From NCBI GenBank assembly GCA_034509735.1, contig JACGWO010000011.1, forward strand, positions 17,645,573 to 17,709,572: a stretch of 64,000 bases of DNA, given 5' to 3'. This document shows, one piece after another, positions 40,065-52,690 of this stretch. The notes below the pieces were generated by a model. The model did not search any database and was not told the DNA's origin. It was given only the letters and a program-made list of their open reading frames with translations. The stretch comes from Sesamum alatum (lineage: Eukaryota > Streptophyta > Magnoliopsida > Lamiales > Pedaliaceae). How positions within the stretch are numbered: position 1 is the stretch's first letter; each line of letters opens with the position of its first letter. Made by a program: the position numbers and the translations under genes.

Positions 40065-40447
40065 TACTAGAAAAAAAATTAATATTAGCTGCATTTTTAA
40101 TGACTATGGATAAAAACCTTGGTAGATAATTATTATTAACTACAATTAAATAAAAAGTGATGCAAAAGCTAGCTTCTTCACCACGAAAAGCTTATTTGCA
40201 ACGTCTAAAAGCCATGGTAAAAATATTCGCCATGGCGAATGTTTTTGCCACCATCGCAAAAACCACGGTCGAGAATCGTTGCATGGTCGTGATCAATGAC
40301 TATAAAAGCCATGGCGAATATTTTTGCCACCATCGCAAAAACCACGATCGAGAACCGTTGCGTAGTCGTGGTTAATAACTATTCACTACGGCTATTTAAT
40401 ATTAACCATGACATTTAGTCATGGTTAAATATTATATTTTTGTAGTG
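40065..40447. mobile_element. CACTA-like non-autonomous element
   Basis: The right end ATTTTTGTAGTG (40436-40447) is the inverse of CACTACAAAAAT, a CACTA-type terminus. The left end at 40065 reads TACTAGAAAAAAAATTAATA, a decayed partner. Subterminal CCATGG/CCATGAC motifs are frequent. An internal unit with GCCACCATCGCAAAAACCACG is duplicated with a 79-bp period (40247 and 40326). It belongs to the same family as 59340-59664, in inverse orientation. Confidence 0.6.
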
Positions 40448-43311
40448 GTAGAATTTATTTCCAAGGTTAAAATACTAATTTAATTTATTTTTATCTTCAA
40501 TAATTTTATATGTTAAGATTAAGTTTTAAACAATATTAATTCAAGATGTATTTATCTTAATTGAGTTTATTGTTTTGATTAATCTTTATTTATTAACACT
40601 TAAAATATTCAAATCGAATCAAAATCTTAAAAGATAAATTATTTGTGTTTATCCAAACCAAAATTTTTATTACCTATAGATAGTGGTCTCCACTATCTCA
40701 AAATTTTTGAGATTAATTTTTTTTATTATGTATCTTATTGTTATTATACCTTATGTTTGTAGCGTTTTGAATCTCTTATTATATATGTATTTTTAGTATA
40801 TAATTTAGAAATATAAGTATTTTTATTTTTTATTAGTTTCAAATATTATTAAATTTATTTTTTATGAAAGAAATAAAAACGTGATACTAATTCTTTTTAT
40901 TTTTTCTTTCATACACTTGATTACAAAAGTGGTAATTTACTATAATTTTTTTTGCTAAGTGAAATCCGTTTACATCATAGGGAAAATATGATAATATCTT
41001 TTACATAATGTATTTAAATATTAATACTTTTTATTTTACTAAAAATATATTAATTAAATAAGATAATATACATAGTATTTGAAACTTATAAAATAATTTA
41101 TCTCAATGTCTAAAGTATGATAATTTGCAATGATTAGTTTCAAGATGTTTAGTAAATAAACTTAGTTAGAATTCATGTACAAATAAGTTTGCACTATTAT
41201 ATATAGTAAGTTGTCATTAAAATATATGACAAAGTTTTATGTTTATTATATTTGATGGCGTGCAAAAACTCAAGATTTGTAAGAGTAGGTAGGTATAGAG
41301 ATTAAAATTTAGGGTATTAAAATTTAACAATTCTTTATTTTTTATATTTTTCTTAGAGTTGGATATTTAGTTTTAAAAAAAAAAACAGTGATCTATATAG
41401 TCAATAGAATGTCATAATTATTTGAAGTAATCCTCAGACAATACAAATTTAGGTTACTAAAATATATTGTACTAATAGCAAAATATAAAAAAGATTAAAA
41501 ATTCAAAACTACTATATTTTACCTATTAAAAATGAAAAGTTCTATTTTATGAAAAAGATTCCTCTATTAAGAAATATATTATAAAAAATTATTTAATATT
41601 TAAAAAAAAGAAAAAAATTAAATAATCGTGAATAGTACGGGTTGTACGTTAGTTAAAATGAATTTAAAATTTTCAACTCTTATTTTGAATTATTTTTTGT
41701 GAAATATTAATAGAATCTAAATTTTTTTTTATAAGAAGTAATATGAAATCTTTTCCTTAAATTCTTGTTCAAATCCAAATTCTTCTGTTCAAATGTAACG
41801 TTACTTCTTCTGACAAAAAAGTTACGAGTAAATAGCAACAAAATTAGCACTGTATGCAAATAGTTATTAAGATTAATATGGTTTTTACATATTCTTTAAG
41901 AATTTGTTAACTCTTTTGACGTATGGTTAAGCTACATAAGATTAAAAAATTGGACCGAACTGGAGAAGGATGTACTCTATTTGGGGATGGAGGAACAGTA
42001 TTTGGAATAGTTGAGAAGTACGTTTTCCTTCACTTGTGTATGCATGAAGCAACTCCTCTCTTATGGGTAGGGGTGATTATGGTGCGATTTTAATTTTTTT
42101 TAAATTATTTGAAATCAAATTATCATTGATGGTTTTATTACATAATTTTCTAAATTGTCACTTTTGAAATCAAAATTAAATGTGCAATTTTTTGTGTGGT
42201 TTTCGGCAGTTTGACGATTTTACCACTTATAACAAAAATAAGACGTTGAAACTAACAAAAATTAATAAAATGTAATCAAAATAATTAAAGTCAATTACAC
42301 AATAATTTAAGAACATATAGCTAAAATCTTTAAGTAAAAAAATAAAACAAGTTTCAGAATAATTAAAGTCACATATACAATAGTTCAAGATATAATACAA
42401 TTAATAAAAGTCCTTAAAAACATCATGAATGTCAAGTTTTAATTGCAACAATATTTGATACTCCAAATAATTCTATAGCAGAAATTAAAAACTTAATGCT
42501 AGCAAAAAATAAAAAATGATAAATCAAAAAAATATATTAATATATTATATAAATTCAAACCTAATGCAAATTTATTTTAAATTAATCTTATATGTCCGTT
42601 GAGGAGTTGGAGGAGAGAATAGAGAATAGGGGACGACAAGAAATAGAGAAGAAAAAGTGGGAGAGAAAAAGAGGGAGAAGATGAAGGAAAATGAAAGAGA
42701 AAAAGGAGGAAGGGGGAAATCTAATAGGCTTGATTTGTTATTAAAACCTAAACATATATTTTTGTATAGAGACCAAGTCTAAGGGTTTGTTTGGTTTGGG
42801 GTAAAAAATGGAAATATAAGAGAAATGAAAATAAATGGGATATATAAGGCAAAATTTAGTGTTTGGTTTGAGGGAAGAGATGGAGGGGAAGTAAAACCAG
42901 ATGTATATAGAACCCCTCTAAAGTTTGATTTTGTTTTCGTCCGAAATTGGACGAAAAGTGAAAATATAAGGCCAAAAGATAAAATAATACATAGTTTATT
43001 ATTATTTACTTTATTGCCCACATATATACATATATATATATATTTTCCTCCAATTTTTTTCTCCTTTCCGCTGATAATACCGCACATAATCGCCAGAAAA
43101 AAATAAATAACTAAATTATTGAAAAAACTACTACGTCGAAATCAATAATCAGGTAAACACAGTTTGAATTCAATTTCTTATTTGAGTGCATTGATAGTGA
43201 GTTTTATTTTATTTAAACTGAATAGTTTAGAATATATGAACAATATTTGTTTTGATGGATATTTTTATTAATAAAAAATATTATTATTTTTGTTTCATAA
43301 ATATTTTTAGG
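40448..43311. other. AT-rich intergenic DNA
   Basis: No gene is recognised. A purine-rich tract lies at 42600-42720. The block at 42777-43100 starts AGGGTTTGTTTGGTTTGGGG and has mirrored AGTGTTTGGTTTGAGGG, a style seen in plant MITEs, but I could not fix its ends. The phrase GGGTAGGGGTGATTATGGTGCG near 42065 may be a hAT-like terminus without a partner. Confidence 0.45.
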
Positions 43312-45292
43312 AAAAAGTCCATAAATACCCCCCTGTATTTTGCAAAATCTGCAAAAAACCCCCCATGTGTTATCCTAAATGCAAAACCCCCCTTGTGTTA
43401 TCATAAACCCTGCAAAAAACACATGTTCCATCAATAACTGACAGAGAATGGTGTGCACACGCGAATATTGCGTGTGTGAATGTTTTCTACTATGCTTGGA
43501 CCCCAAAATACTGTTGAAACTCCCAAAAATGCCCCTCCTCATCTCTATAAATGTACAATGTGCTACATTACTCTACTAACCTAAAGACTAAGGAATAGAG
43601 GCCGTTTTTGCACCAGTTTGCAGGTAAATTTAAGTGATTTTTTTTTTTTTTTTTGCAATTTCATTTTAATTTGTAATTACTAATTCATCATTCTTTTGTT
43701 TTATTTTTTAGGATTTCTTTTACATCTGCCAAGACTTGACAGATAATTTGAAGAAATTGGAGGCTTATCAAAGAATGATTAAAACCTTTATTATTGTAAT
43801 TTTCATTGTCATGTTTGTACTATTGATTAGGTAATTATGTATTTCATGAATTTCAATGATTTTAACTACTATATGTATGTTGAATTGCAAAATGAAGACC
43901 TGCTTTATTGATTTAGAAAAGTATAACTTGGCAAAATGAAATAGCATGACAACATAAGTATAAACCAGAAAAATCTTTAACCTGCTAATATATATGTAGT
44001 TATGTTCGTGCACAACACAACAACAAAATCACCCATAAAATAGATTATGTTTGTGTAATGCACAACAACAAAACTCATGCTTTTGCACTGCACAACAACA
44101 AAACTAAAAAAACTGTGTTTTTTGTATGGTCACAGCAAAATAACAGCAAAAAACTGTGTTAACACTCAGGATTGAGGACCTGCATCTATGCCCTTTGAGG
44201 ACGCAGAAGTCTTCTCTATTGATGCATTATTTCCAGGCTTGTAAGCCGTAACTTCTTGTTTAAGTTGTGTTTGCAGACTTGGCCTAGTGGTAGAACAACA
44301 TGGTCTCTTGAATGGCTGAAAGGCTGGCCTGGTTGTTGTTATTTGCTGCAGTCTACTTGAAGTTGAAATAGGCTTGAATTGTTCCCTGCCTCTGGGCACA
44401 TGAGTTGCAGGTCTGGGTACAGGTTGTGAAGCAATATTGATTGTTGAAGAACCCTGCATCTATTGTAAAATCAACACTAGGTATAAAGGAAATAAATGTA
44501 ACAAAATAATTACAGTTTGAAGTAATACCTGTGTATGTTCCATTAGATGACTAAGGACAGGATCAATGTCTGTATCTAGATGATGGAACATCTGCAACAA
44601 ATAGTGAATTGCTTAAGTACACTAAATATGAAAATGTCATAAAAAAAAAAAAATGCATCAGATTGTACCTCAGGTTGCTGATTTTGCTATGAATTACTTG
44701 AACCTGCTTGTGACATGTTCTCTGTGGGAGGAGGGGCCTGCAAACATGAATTAAGCCATTAATAATGCAGTAAATTTTAGTCAATTAAACCTTAAGAAAA
44801 TTTAGAATTATACTGTTGATGCATTTGTGTGGATGTTTTCAGGCACTTGAGAATTTGTAGAAGAAGGCAATAGGTCATCTTGTGGTGCCTGAAACAAAAA
44901 CAGAATTATTAATAATAAAACACAAGAAACAGAATATTAAATTAAGTCAAAACACATTAAAATCATATACCTTGTAGTACTTTGACTGTGGGTGAGGGGG
45001 TTGGTGTAACTTCTTTTGTTGTGCCCCCTCACAAGGCACTTAGTACATGTGTGTGTCAGACCCTGTCTTGACAAAATATTTGTTGTCTCTTATGTCACCC
45101 CCATCCCTTCTTCTAACCTTTTTTGGTCTTCCTGCCCTCACTTTAACTTGTGGAGGATCAACTGTGACCAATCTTGATTTTTCAAAGTCATGCATCCCAG
45201 GCACTGGATTTATCATGTGCCTATATACCCTCATATATGCATCTTTTTTGAAATAATCATCAACAAAGTCTTCAATGTTTAACCTACCTCGG
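43312..45292 (-). mobile_element. Truncated MULE with family-A-like terminus
   Basis: The left edge (43312-43490) carries C-run blocks (CATAAATACCCCCCTG, GCAAAAAACCCCCC), a phrase GACAGAGAATGGTGTGCACAC and a later GTGTGTGAATG. They parallel the inner terminal regions of the elements at 6409 and 21482. Inside is the C-terminal half of a MULE transposase on the minus strand. The right half is missing: at about 45292 the sequence switches to Copia pol. Confidence 0.65.
44166..45292 (-). pseudogene. MULE transposase C-terminal part, truncated
   Basis: From 45292 downward the frame reads LNIEDFVDDYFKKDAYMRVY, then INPVPGMHDFEK, then VDPPQVKVRAGRPKKVRRRD. This is the characteristic segment just after the SWIM zinc finger in MULE transposases (established family pattern, including GRPKK). 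After a stop near 45040, further exon-like pieces follow, ending with a Thr/Gln/Arg-rich tail (44459-44166). The catalytic core and the zinc finger itself are absent, replaced by Copia sequence at the junction, so it cannot encode an active enzyme. It may be what remains of an autonomous member of the family whose short relatives lie at 6409-7909 and 21482-28219. Confidence 0.75.
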
Positions 45293-47053
45293 AGCAAAAG
45301 ATTTTTGTCTCGCGATGAGGTACTCCTTGAGGAATCAAGTGAGGTACCCCATGAGGCGGCAGTGACGTCTGAGCCGGTGGTTCCCACTGATGATGTTTTA
45401 GTCCTCCGTAGGTCGGCCAGAGTATCCCAAGCACCTGATAGGTATGAATTTCTGGGCCTGACTGGTCAGTTGGATAATGATCCAAAGACGAACGGAGAAG
45501 CGATGTTGGACATCGATTCGGATAAGTGGCTTAAGGCTATGAAATCCAAGATGGACTCGATGGGTACAAACCAGGTTTGGACCCTAGTGGACCCACCCAA
45601 AGAGGTAAAACCCATAGGGTATAAATGGGTCTACAAACGTAAGCTTGGAGCTGACGGGGAGGTTACAACCTTCAAAGCCAGGCTTGTGGCGAAGGGTTAC
45701 ACTCGGTGACCCGAGGTCGATTTTGAGGAAACCTACTCGCCCGTAGCAATGGCTAAGTCCATTTGGATACTGCTTGCCGTAGCAGCATGGTATGACTATG
45801 AAATATGGCAGATGGACGTGAAAACCGCCTCCTCAACGGTTTCGTAGAGGAAGAGATCTATATGGATCAATTGGAAGATTTCACATCTGTTGGAGAAGAG
45901 CAGAAGGTCTGCCGTCTCCAAAGGTCCCTCTATGGCCTCAAACAAGCTTCCTGAAGTTGGAACATACGTTTTGATGAAGTCATACGGGGATATGATTTCA
46001 TCAAGAACCAGTCCGATCCTTGTGTATATAAGAAGATCAGTGGGACCTCGGTTGCGTTTCTAGTGCTTTACGTGGATGACATCTTACTCATTGGGAATGA
46101 TGCTAAGATATTGGGAACCACTAAAGCCTTGTTGTCAACGTAATTCTCTATGAAGGATATGGGCGAGGCATCGTACATCCTTGGCATCAAGATCTACAGG
46201 GATACATCTAGAAGGATGTTAGGAATGGCTCAGTCCTCGTATATTGAGAAAGTCTTGAAGAGATTCAAGATGGAGAACTCAAAACGAGGATTCCTTCCTA
46301 TGACGCATGGAATTAAGTTATCCAAGAAGTAGTCCCCTAAGACTGATGAGGAGCTTAAATGGATATTGGACATCCCCTATGCTCAGCCTTAGGCAGCATT
46401 CAGTACGATGTCCAGTGCATAGACCTGATGTGGCTTTCGCTTTGAGCATGACTAGTCGATATCAGTCGTGCGCCGGGGAGGCACACTGAAGTGCGGTCAA
46501 GACTATCCTGAAGTATCTGAAAAGGACTAAGGACATGTTCTTGATCTACGGTGGTGAAGAGTTGATATTGGAAGGCTATAGCAACGCTAGCTTCCAGTCG
46601 GATGACGATGATGCCAAGTCTCAGTCCAGTTTTGTGTTCAGACTAAATAGTGGCGTGGTTGCTTGGATGAGTTCCAAGCAGGCTACTAGGGTGGACTCCA
46701 CCACGGAGTCTGAATACATAGCAACTTTGGAAGCTGCTAAGGAGGTGGTTTAGATGAAGAGCTACATCCAAGAGTTGGGTGTAGTACCTGGCATCGCTGA
46801 GCCATTGGTTATCTTCCGCAATAACAATGGGGCCATAGCGCAAGCAAATGAACCGAGATCTCATCACCGATCTAGGCATATTCTTAGACGCTACCATCTG
46901 CTCATAGAGATGGTTAGCAGGGGTGACGTTCGGATGGACCGAGTCAGCTCCGCAGAAAACATAGCAGATCCACTTACTAAGCCCGTGTCGCAAGTTGCCC
47001 ATACTCAGCATCTGGATAAGATAGGTTTGAGGTCAATGGGTGATTGGCTTTAG
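45293..47053 (+). pseudogene. Copia pol remnant (RT and RNase H)
   Basis: The sequence begins abruptly within the linker between integrase and RT (LRRSARVSQAPDRYEF), followed by reverse transcriptase: WTLVDPPKEVKPIGYKWVYK, VTTFKARLVAKGYTR, YGLKQAS and the active-site LYVDDILLIGND. RNase H follows (STTESEYIATLEAAKE, ENIADPLTKPVSQ) to a stop at 47053 just before the polypurine tract. Frame breaks and in-frame stops occur near 45707, 45825-45850, 45950, 46140, 46330, 46390 and 46750. Gag, protease and integrase are missing. The 5' boundary falls inside a MULE transposase and not at an LTR, so the join is unusual. Confidence 0.88.
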
Positions 47054-47067
47054 GTCAAGTGGGAGAT

Positions 47068-49259
47068 TGTTAGAATAGGTGACCAGAAAGCCAATAGGTT
47101 TGGCATTTTGTAACCTATTGACATCTTGATGTAAATGTAATATTATGTGATGAATAAAATGAGTATTCGTCACCAATGGTACCTTCTTTGTTGCGCTCAT
47201 TTCATATATGTTAAAACGGTGTTTTACTTATATCAAAACAAAGCCCTAAGACCACGATTAACAACTCATGCAGTTGGGCCACGCATTGGATGGTGGTCAT
47301 GAAACCAACTGATTAAGAGTTGGGTCTGAAACGTTCCAAGTCGAGGACCTCGAGACAGGGCATCGAGAGTCATATAGAGACTTGCATCAAGAGTCGTGTT
47401 CATTGGATAAGTGCCGTGTTTCATTGGCGACAGGCGTGGGACGCCTACACGATCTTGATGGGTTGGTCGACTGAGGTCGAGCCGACTGGACTGACTCGTG
47501 GGTATCATCAATATGGAAGCCTTGGGCTTGGTCGGTATAATTGGATTTCCCCAGTTCAGATAGTACGGGAGTAGTCCTCAAACTTGAGGAACCATGTCAG
47601 TCACGTGCACAGGACGATTGTGTCTTGGATCTGGCGAGAGGTGATCCTTCTGTATGATGATCATTATAAGCCTTGTCCAGTGCAGTCGGAACGTGTAGCA
47701 AGGACGGTGAGTTCCAAGAAGAGGATTCGTCCCCTATCAGTATGTGACAGAGGTATCTCCTATGCACTCGGAGACACGTTCATGCTGTTTAAAGTTGTGG
47801 CCACAGTGGTTGGTCGAACAGGGAATGGTTTCCTGTGTCGACGCAATGAGGCATATGTCTCGAGTATTAAGCATAGATACCTAGTCAAGGATGGGAACTA
47901 ACGCCCAATTCCATACCCTAGACTAAGGCCGGGAGACGATAGATGGAAAGAACCATACCCGTATGAAATCGGCCCCTAAATGTTCACGCCAACATTCACC
48001 TAGTCTCTAGTGTCATGGACCGTTGCTAGACGGCCACCCATGGTAGCAGGCCCTTATGGGACACGGGACCAAGTCTAGCTGAGGGTGAACCTAAAGGATC
48101 ACACACAAATCACTGAGAAGATTGAGAGATTGACTTGGAGTCAATTTCGAAGGATGAATAAGTAATTGGATTACTTAAGGGATTGCCCATTGGATGGAAA
48201 CCCTCGTTTAATCGGTAAATGGGATTTATCAATTAAATATGGAAGGTTGAGATGTTGGATCTTTTGATTGGATTAAAAGATCAACGGGAATTATTTAATT
48301 GGACATTACATTAAATTGGATTTAAGTTTGGGTTCGTCGTAATTGGATTATGGTAAAACTCGGTCTATTAAATTTTAACCCAAGAGGAGAATTAATTCCT
48401 ATTTTGGAATAGGAGGAAGTTGGACTTCTTCCCTAAATAGGCATGGCCGAAAATGCTACATTGGAGGGAGGAAAATTCTGCCATGTTGGATGCAAGGTGG
48501 TAGTTGACTTGTCTCTTTTGGTAAAAGACAAATCAACTTCAATCAAGCCCTTCCCTTTTGGTATGATTTGATCATACCTTAAAAGTTGGTAGGCTTGATT
48601 GAAGAATTAATGGTGATTGATTAGGATGTATCTAGGCATCCTAGGATGAACCTAGACACATTCCAATAATCACATTAATTATGTATATATAAGAGTATAT
48701 ACTAACACCTTATGCAACAGATTCATAATTCATCTTTTCTAGGAAAAGAAGACAAAAATCGGCCACTCCTCTCTCTCAAACTTTCGGCCCTCTCTTCCTT
48801 TTCTTACTAGTGTTCTTCTTTTGATCTTGGATCAAAAGGGAAGAACAAAGTAAGTTTAAGAAGAACACTAGTCCATAGTGTTTGTCTTCTTAAACCGATT
48901 CCTTCTAAACCCGTTTTCTTCTAGCAAGAAGAACGCGAGTTTCTTCCGGTGTGTTGTGGATCACCTTTGGAGAGTTCATACCTTTGAACTTGGTGAACAT
49001 TCGAAGAAGGAACAAAGCAAGTAGCCGTGCACACGTGAAAACTACGAAGGTAACAGTTTATTACACTTTCATTGTTTTCATTTCATCTATGCCCTATGTA
49101 TGATATGTGTTTTAATATCGATACATCCTACATTGAACGCCCGGTTGAGCACCCAAGGGTAAACCCCTTGGGATTATGTTTATCTATTAATTTAAATATA
49201 CGTATTTTCCATGCTTCTCGCTTCCGCTCGTGCTCCCGGGCGGATCCGCTTGTCCTTCA
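47068..49259 (+). mobile_element. Copia 3' LTR, about 2.2 kb
   Basis: A polypurine tract AAGTGGGAGA (47057-47066) precedes TGTTAG at 47068. The LTR ends near TCCTTCA at 49259, giving TG...CA ends. Homology to the solo LTR 15851-17784 (inverse) supports both limits, and the last 120 bp share GCTTCCGCT-like text with the edge at 63891. A splice- or leader-like region with AAGAAGAACACTAG repeats at 48795-48875. Short ORFs within are not genes. Confidence 0.75.
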
Positions 49260-49339
49260 GTGTGTCATTTAAATGTTCCATTTATGGACTAAAACGATCA
49301 TCCGGGCAGTGGTACTATTGGTTTCATTGAGTTATCATC

Positions 49340-50385
49340 TCGATAGGCTTCACTATACATTGAGGAGGATTATTGTGTGTATGTTAAAAAAAAAAGTGGG
49401 AAGAATTGTTTATTCTGTCGCTATATGTGGACCACATTTTGTTGGCAGGAAATGACATGGAGATGATTGTCGCCACTAAGAAGTGGTTGTCCTCAACATC
49501 TGAGATGAAGGAAATGGAAGAAGCTGAGTACATACTTTGTTAAGATACACTGAGGTCTCTCTAAGAAACTTTTGAGCTTTTCTCAAGAGACTTATATCAA
49601 AAGGATCATAGAGCGATTTCGTATGCACAATGCTAATCCTATTGACACACCCATAGATAAAAGTTGTGTTCTTAGTGGAGAGTTGTGCCCTAAGATAGAA
49701 AAATAAAAGAAACGCATGGCTAAGGTTCCATATGCGAGCGTAGTAGGATGTTTGATGTACGCTATGATGTGTACTCCGCTAGACCTGTGCATTGTAGTTG
49801 GAATGGTGAGCAGGCATCAAAATAATCCTAGACCCAACCACTGGGTAATGGTCGAGAGGATACTTAGATATCTGAAAGGAACAAGTGATCTAGCTTTGTG
49901 CTACCATGGGGGAGTTTACAACTAGTTGGATATAGTGATGTTGATGGATCAACGGACAGAGATGAACACAAATCCACATCGAGTTATGCATTCTTGTTAG
50001 GAGGTCTTCATATCACCTAGTGAAGCAAGAAGCAGCCTTGCATCTCTTTGTCCATCATGAAAGCAGAATATGTTGCTTGTACATCAGCAGTCCAAGAGGC
50101 TATCTGGTTGAGAAGACTCCTCAAGAGTATGGGCATTTCAGCACATGTTGATGATGTTGTTGTGATCTATTGTGATAACACATCCACTATAACGTATGTG
50201 AAGGACCACAAGTACCACTAGAGGACCAAGCATATAGATACCAAATATCACTTTATTCGTGATAGTATTGTGCAAGGCCAAGTTGTTCTCAAGCATATTC
50301 CTACTAATGATATGATTGTAGATCCTTTTACTAAGCTTTTGCACATAGATAAATTTCAAAGGCATGTGAGTAGTATGACTGCGTA
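49340..50385 (+). pseudogene. Second Copia pol remnant (RT end and RNase H)
   Basis: This copy is from a different Copia subfamily. Recognisable pieces are AKVPYASVVGCLMYAMMCTP and HWVMVERILRYLKGTSDLA (end of RT), then KAEYVACTSAVQEAIWLRRLL and VIYCDNTSTITYVKDHKYH (RNase H), ending with VDPFTKLL. Several frame changes and stops are visible, and all upstream domains are missing. It abuts the 3' LTR of the first Copia element. Confidence 0.8.
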
Positions 50386-51260
50386 GGACTTAAGTTTTGA
50401 GCCTGTAAGAACAATTTTTTGACCAATAAGAATATGTGATTCTTGATTTTGTTGGTGTATTGTGTCTCTTTCATATATATGAATGTCAGGCTTAGATTTG
50501 CCCACTCACATGGGTAATCACCCTGGTGCTATGATAGCAAGTAGAATGAGGCTTCGAAGGATCACTCCGCATAAGTGAGTCAAGCGAATGATGGCCTTCG
50601 CACTTTAGAAGTGATGGAGGTTAATCTATAATCAAAGTCGCCTTAGCTAAAGAGGTAGGATGAGATCATTTGTGACTGATTATGAAGTATATCCAAACTC
50701 ATAAAGCCTCTTTACAGCTAAACGTGGGAACTGCTAGAAGACATTGAGAGGGTGACTCTCTGGTAGTTCGCGAGTTAGGTGCATGGATAGCGACTGGACT
50801 TAGGTTCGTATGATGTAAGAATAGCGACATGCCCAAGTTGAGTGGAAGATCCATCATAACATGAATTCATACTACATGTGCTAAGAGAAGACCCAATACG
50901 TGAGTGACTGAATGGGTCCCTGCTTCTTCACTATGTGAGCCCATATAATCTCTTATACCCTTTGGACTCTGGACTATGTCATGAGGCATAAACTTGATGA
51001 TGCTACTTTACGATGTTATCCAATGGCCACGAGTGATGCGGTCTATTTGAGCATGTGTAGAAAAGATGTCCAGGCCAAACTAATTGATGTGAAAGGCCGA
51101 GGAAGAACTAAGTTGGTGATGCACTTATATTCTATTGTTCATATCCCTGACGACTAAGTTAGAAAATATCTGACTAGTCATGAACATAGAAGATATTGAG
51201 AGGGTCAAGCATGCTCTATCTATTTATTAAGTGATCTAGAGATGTTTGATCTAGTGAAAC
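50386..51260 (+). mobile_element. Probable LTR/3' region of the second Copia element
   Basis: The region directly follows the RNase H end and has no coding signal until CACTA-type sequence begins. Balanced composition with phrases such as CACTCACATGGGTAATCACC suits an LTR, but no second LTR copy exists in the window to define its ends. Confidence 0.4.
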
Positions 51261-51279
51261 CACGAGGTTTGGGGTACAC

Positions 51280-52041
51280 AACGAGCTTTTGAATTGAAAG
51301 AGTTATGTTAGTTTTTGGTGAATTGCATGTGAAACCCGAATTGAACTACAGGAACAACGAACTGTTGAAGTTGCATTATTGGGGTCCTAGGGTAAAGGTG
51401 ACCACATTCCCTTGATACTTTGTGAATAGTTATAATTTCCACACTGAACGTCACAACATCGGCAAGTCAACTATGAATTGTGGAATGTGTGTTAAAAGTT
51501 CATAATGTGCAGACACGGACATTGACTTCTATGGTGTACTCGAAGAGATAATTCAGTTGGATTACCTACTATTCCTGGACATGCACATTGTTTTGTTCAA
51601 GTGTCGTTGGGTCGATTTGGTAAGAGGTATGAAGATACACCCCTTGTTGATGTAAATTTTTCAAAGGTGTACCAGAAGGATGAACCATTCATACTAGCGC
51701 AACAAGTAGTACAAGTCTACTACAGGGATTACCCGAGCATGAACAGAGACAAAGCTAATTAGATAACTGTGTGCGAAACAAAGGCTTGAAAAGTAGTTGA
51801 TGAATCTCAATGGACCGATATCGCATATCATCTAGAGGAAATCATACCTACTCCTGAAGTTGCTACAGACAATCAAACGTACGATCTATATGATCCAATT
51901 GGTATACAATTAGTCGTTGACCTTTCTGTGCAACAGGGAGTAACTACATCCCGTTCGACAAATGGTGAATATGATGATGGAGATGACGAAGACGGAAAAG
52001 ATAGCTTTGAGGATTATAAGACTGAAGAAGACCATGTTTGA
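51280..52041 (+). pseudogene. CACTA (En/Spm) transposase TNP2-type C-terminal remnant
   Basis: Degraded frames give FVNSYNFHTERHNIGKST then NCGMCVKSS, followed by ADTDIDFYGVLEEIIQLDY and VLFKCRWVDLVRGMKIH. The latter matches the DUF4216 region that follows the TNP2 transposase in plant CACTA elements (family recollection). Then come FSKVYQKDEPFILAQQVVQV and an acidic end (EYDDGDDEDGKDSFEDY). In-frame stops occur near 51415, 51505, 51760 and 51788. The catalytic N-terminal part is missing, apparently replaced by the Copia sequence to the left. Confidence 0.75.
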
Positions 52042-52260
52042 GCGTCTAGTGTTTAGTTATCTTTTTATATATTGTATTTATTATACATTTTTAAAAAATA
52101 ATTTTTTTTTGGAATGGTTATGAATGTAAACAGTATGATTACAAATACCATTGCAAACTGAATGGTATTTTTAAAATTTTTCTATAGGAATGATTTTTGT
52201 GAATTTAGACATTCCAACACACGGTCTAATGTAAATTATATATGACACCTTCGGGAAAAA

Positions 52261-52386
52261 AAAGGTGGAAAATTCAAACAATAGGAACAGTTACTTCCCA
52301 TTTGCCCGTTCTAAATTATTTAGTATAGTGCCTTCTGAAAAATATGTGAAAAAAGGTGGAAAATTCAAACAATAGGAACAGTTACT
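52261..52386. repeat. Direct repeat, 35 bp perfect, period 91
   Basis: The unit starting AAAGGTGGAAAATTCAAACA and ending AACAGTTACT is found at 52261-52295 and again at 52352-52386. The bases before each copy (CACCTTCGGGAAAA, TGCCTTCTGAAAAA) are also related. It lies between the two CACTA coding remnants. Confidence 0.85.
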
Positions 52387-52449
52387 CCCCCTTTCACATA
52401 TCCCTCTCTCTGTCGCCACCCTCTCTCTCCACCGCCGTTCGCCACCATC

Positions 52450-52451
52450 GC

Positions 52452-52508
<57 letters not shown>

Positions 52509-52690
52509 ACCATCGTCACCATTGCCCCTCTATTGCCGCCACCCCTCTGCCACCACCGCCTCCGTTCGTCACCACCGCGCATCTGTTGTCGTTACCTCTC
52601 TCTTTCAATAAATCGTCACCACCACCCCTCTGCCACCGCCTCCATTCGCCACCACCACCCTCTGCCGTGGCCGCCTCTCTCTTCGTTCTC
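52450..52690. repeat. CT microsatellite and CCACC-rich low-complexity DNA
   Basis: A long CT run (about 52450-52506) is followed by a stretch built from CACCACCGCC/CTCTGCCACC-type repeats to about 52690. ORFs on both strands are artefacts of this composition. Confidence 0.85.

Noticed and set aside
47320..47901. Open frames of 84-105 codons in the Copia LTR, with related short frames in the solo LTR at 17428-17625
   Set aside because: They are parts of homologous LTRs, show no domain, and their similarity reflects LTR homology and not a gene.
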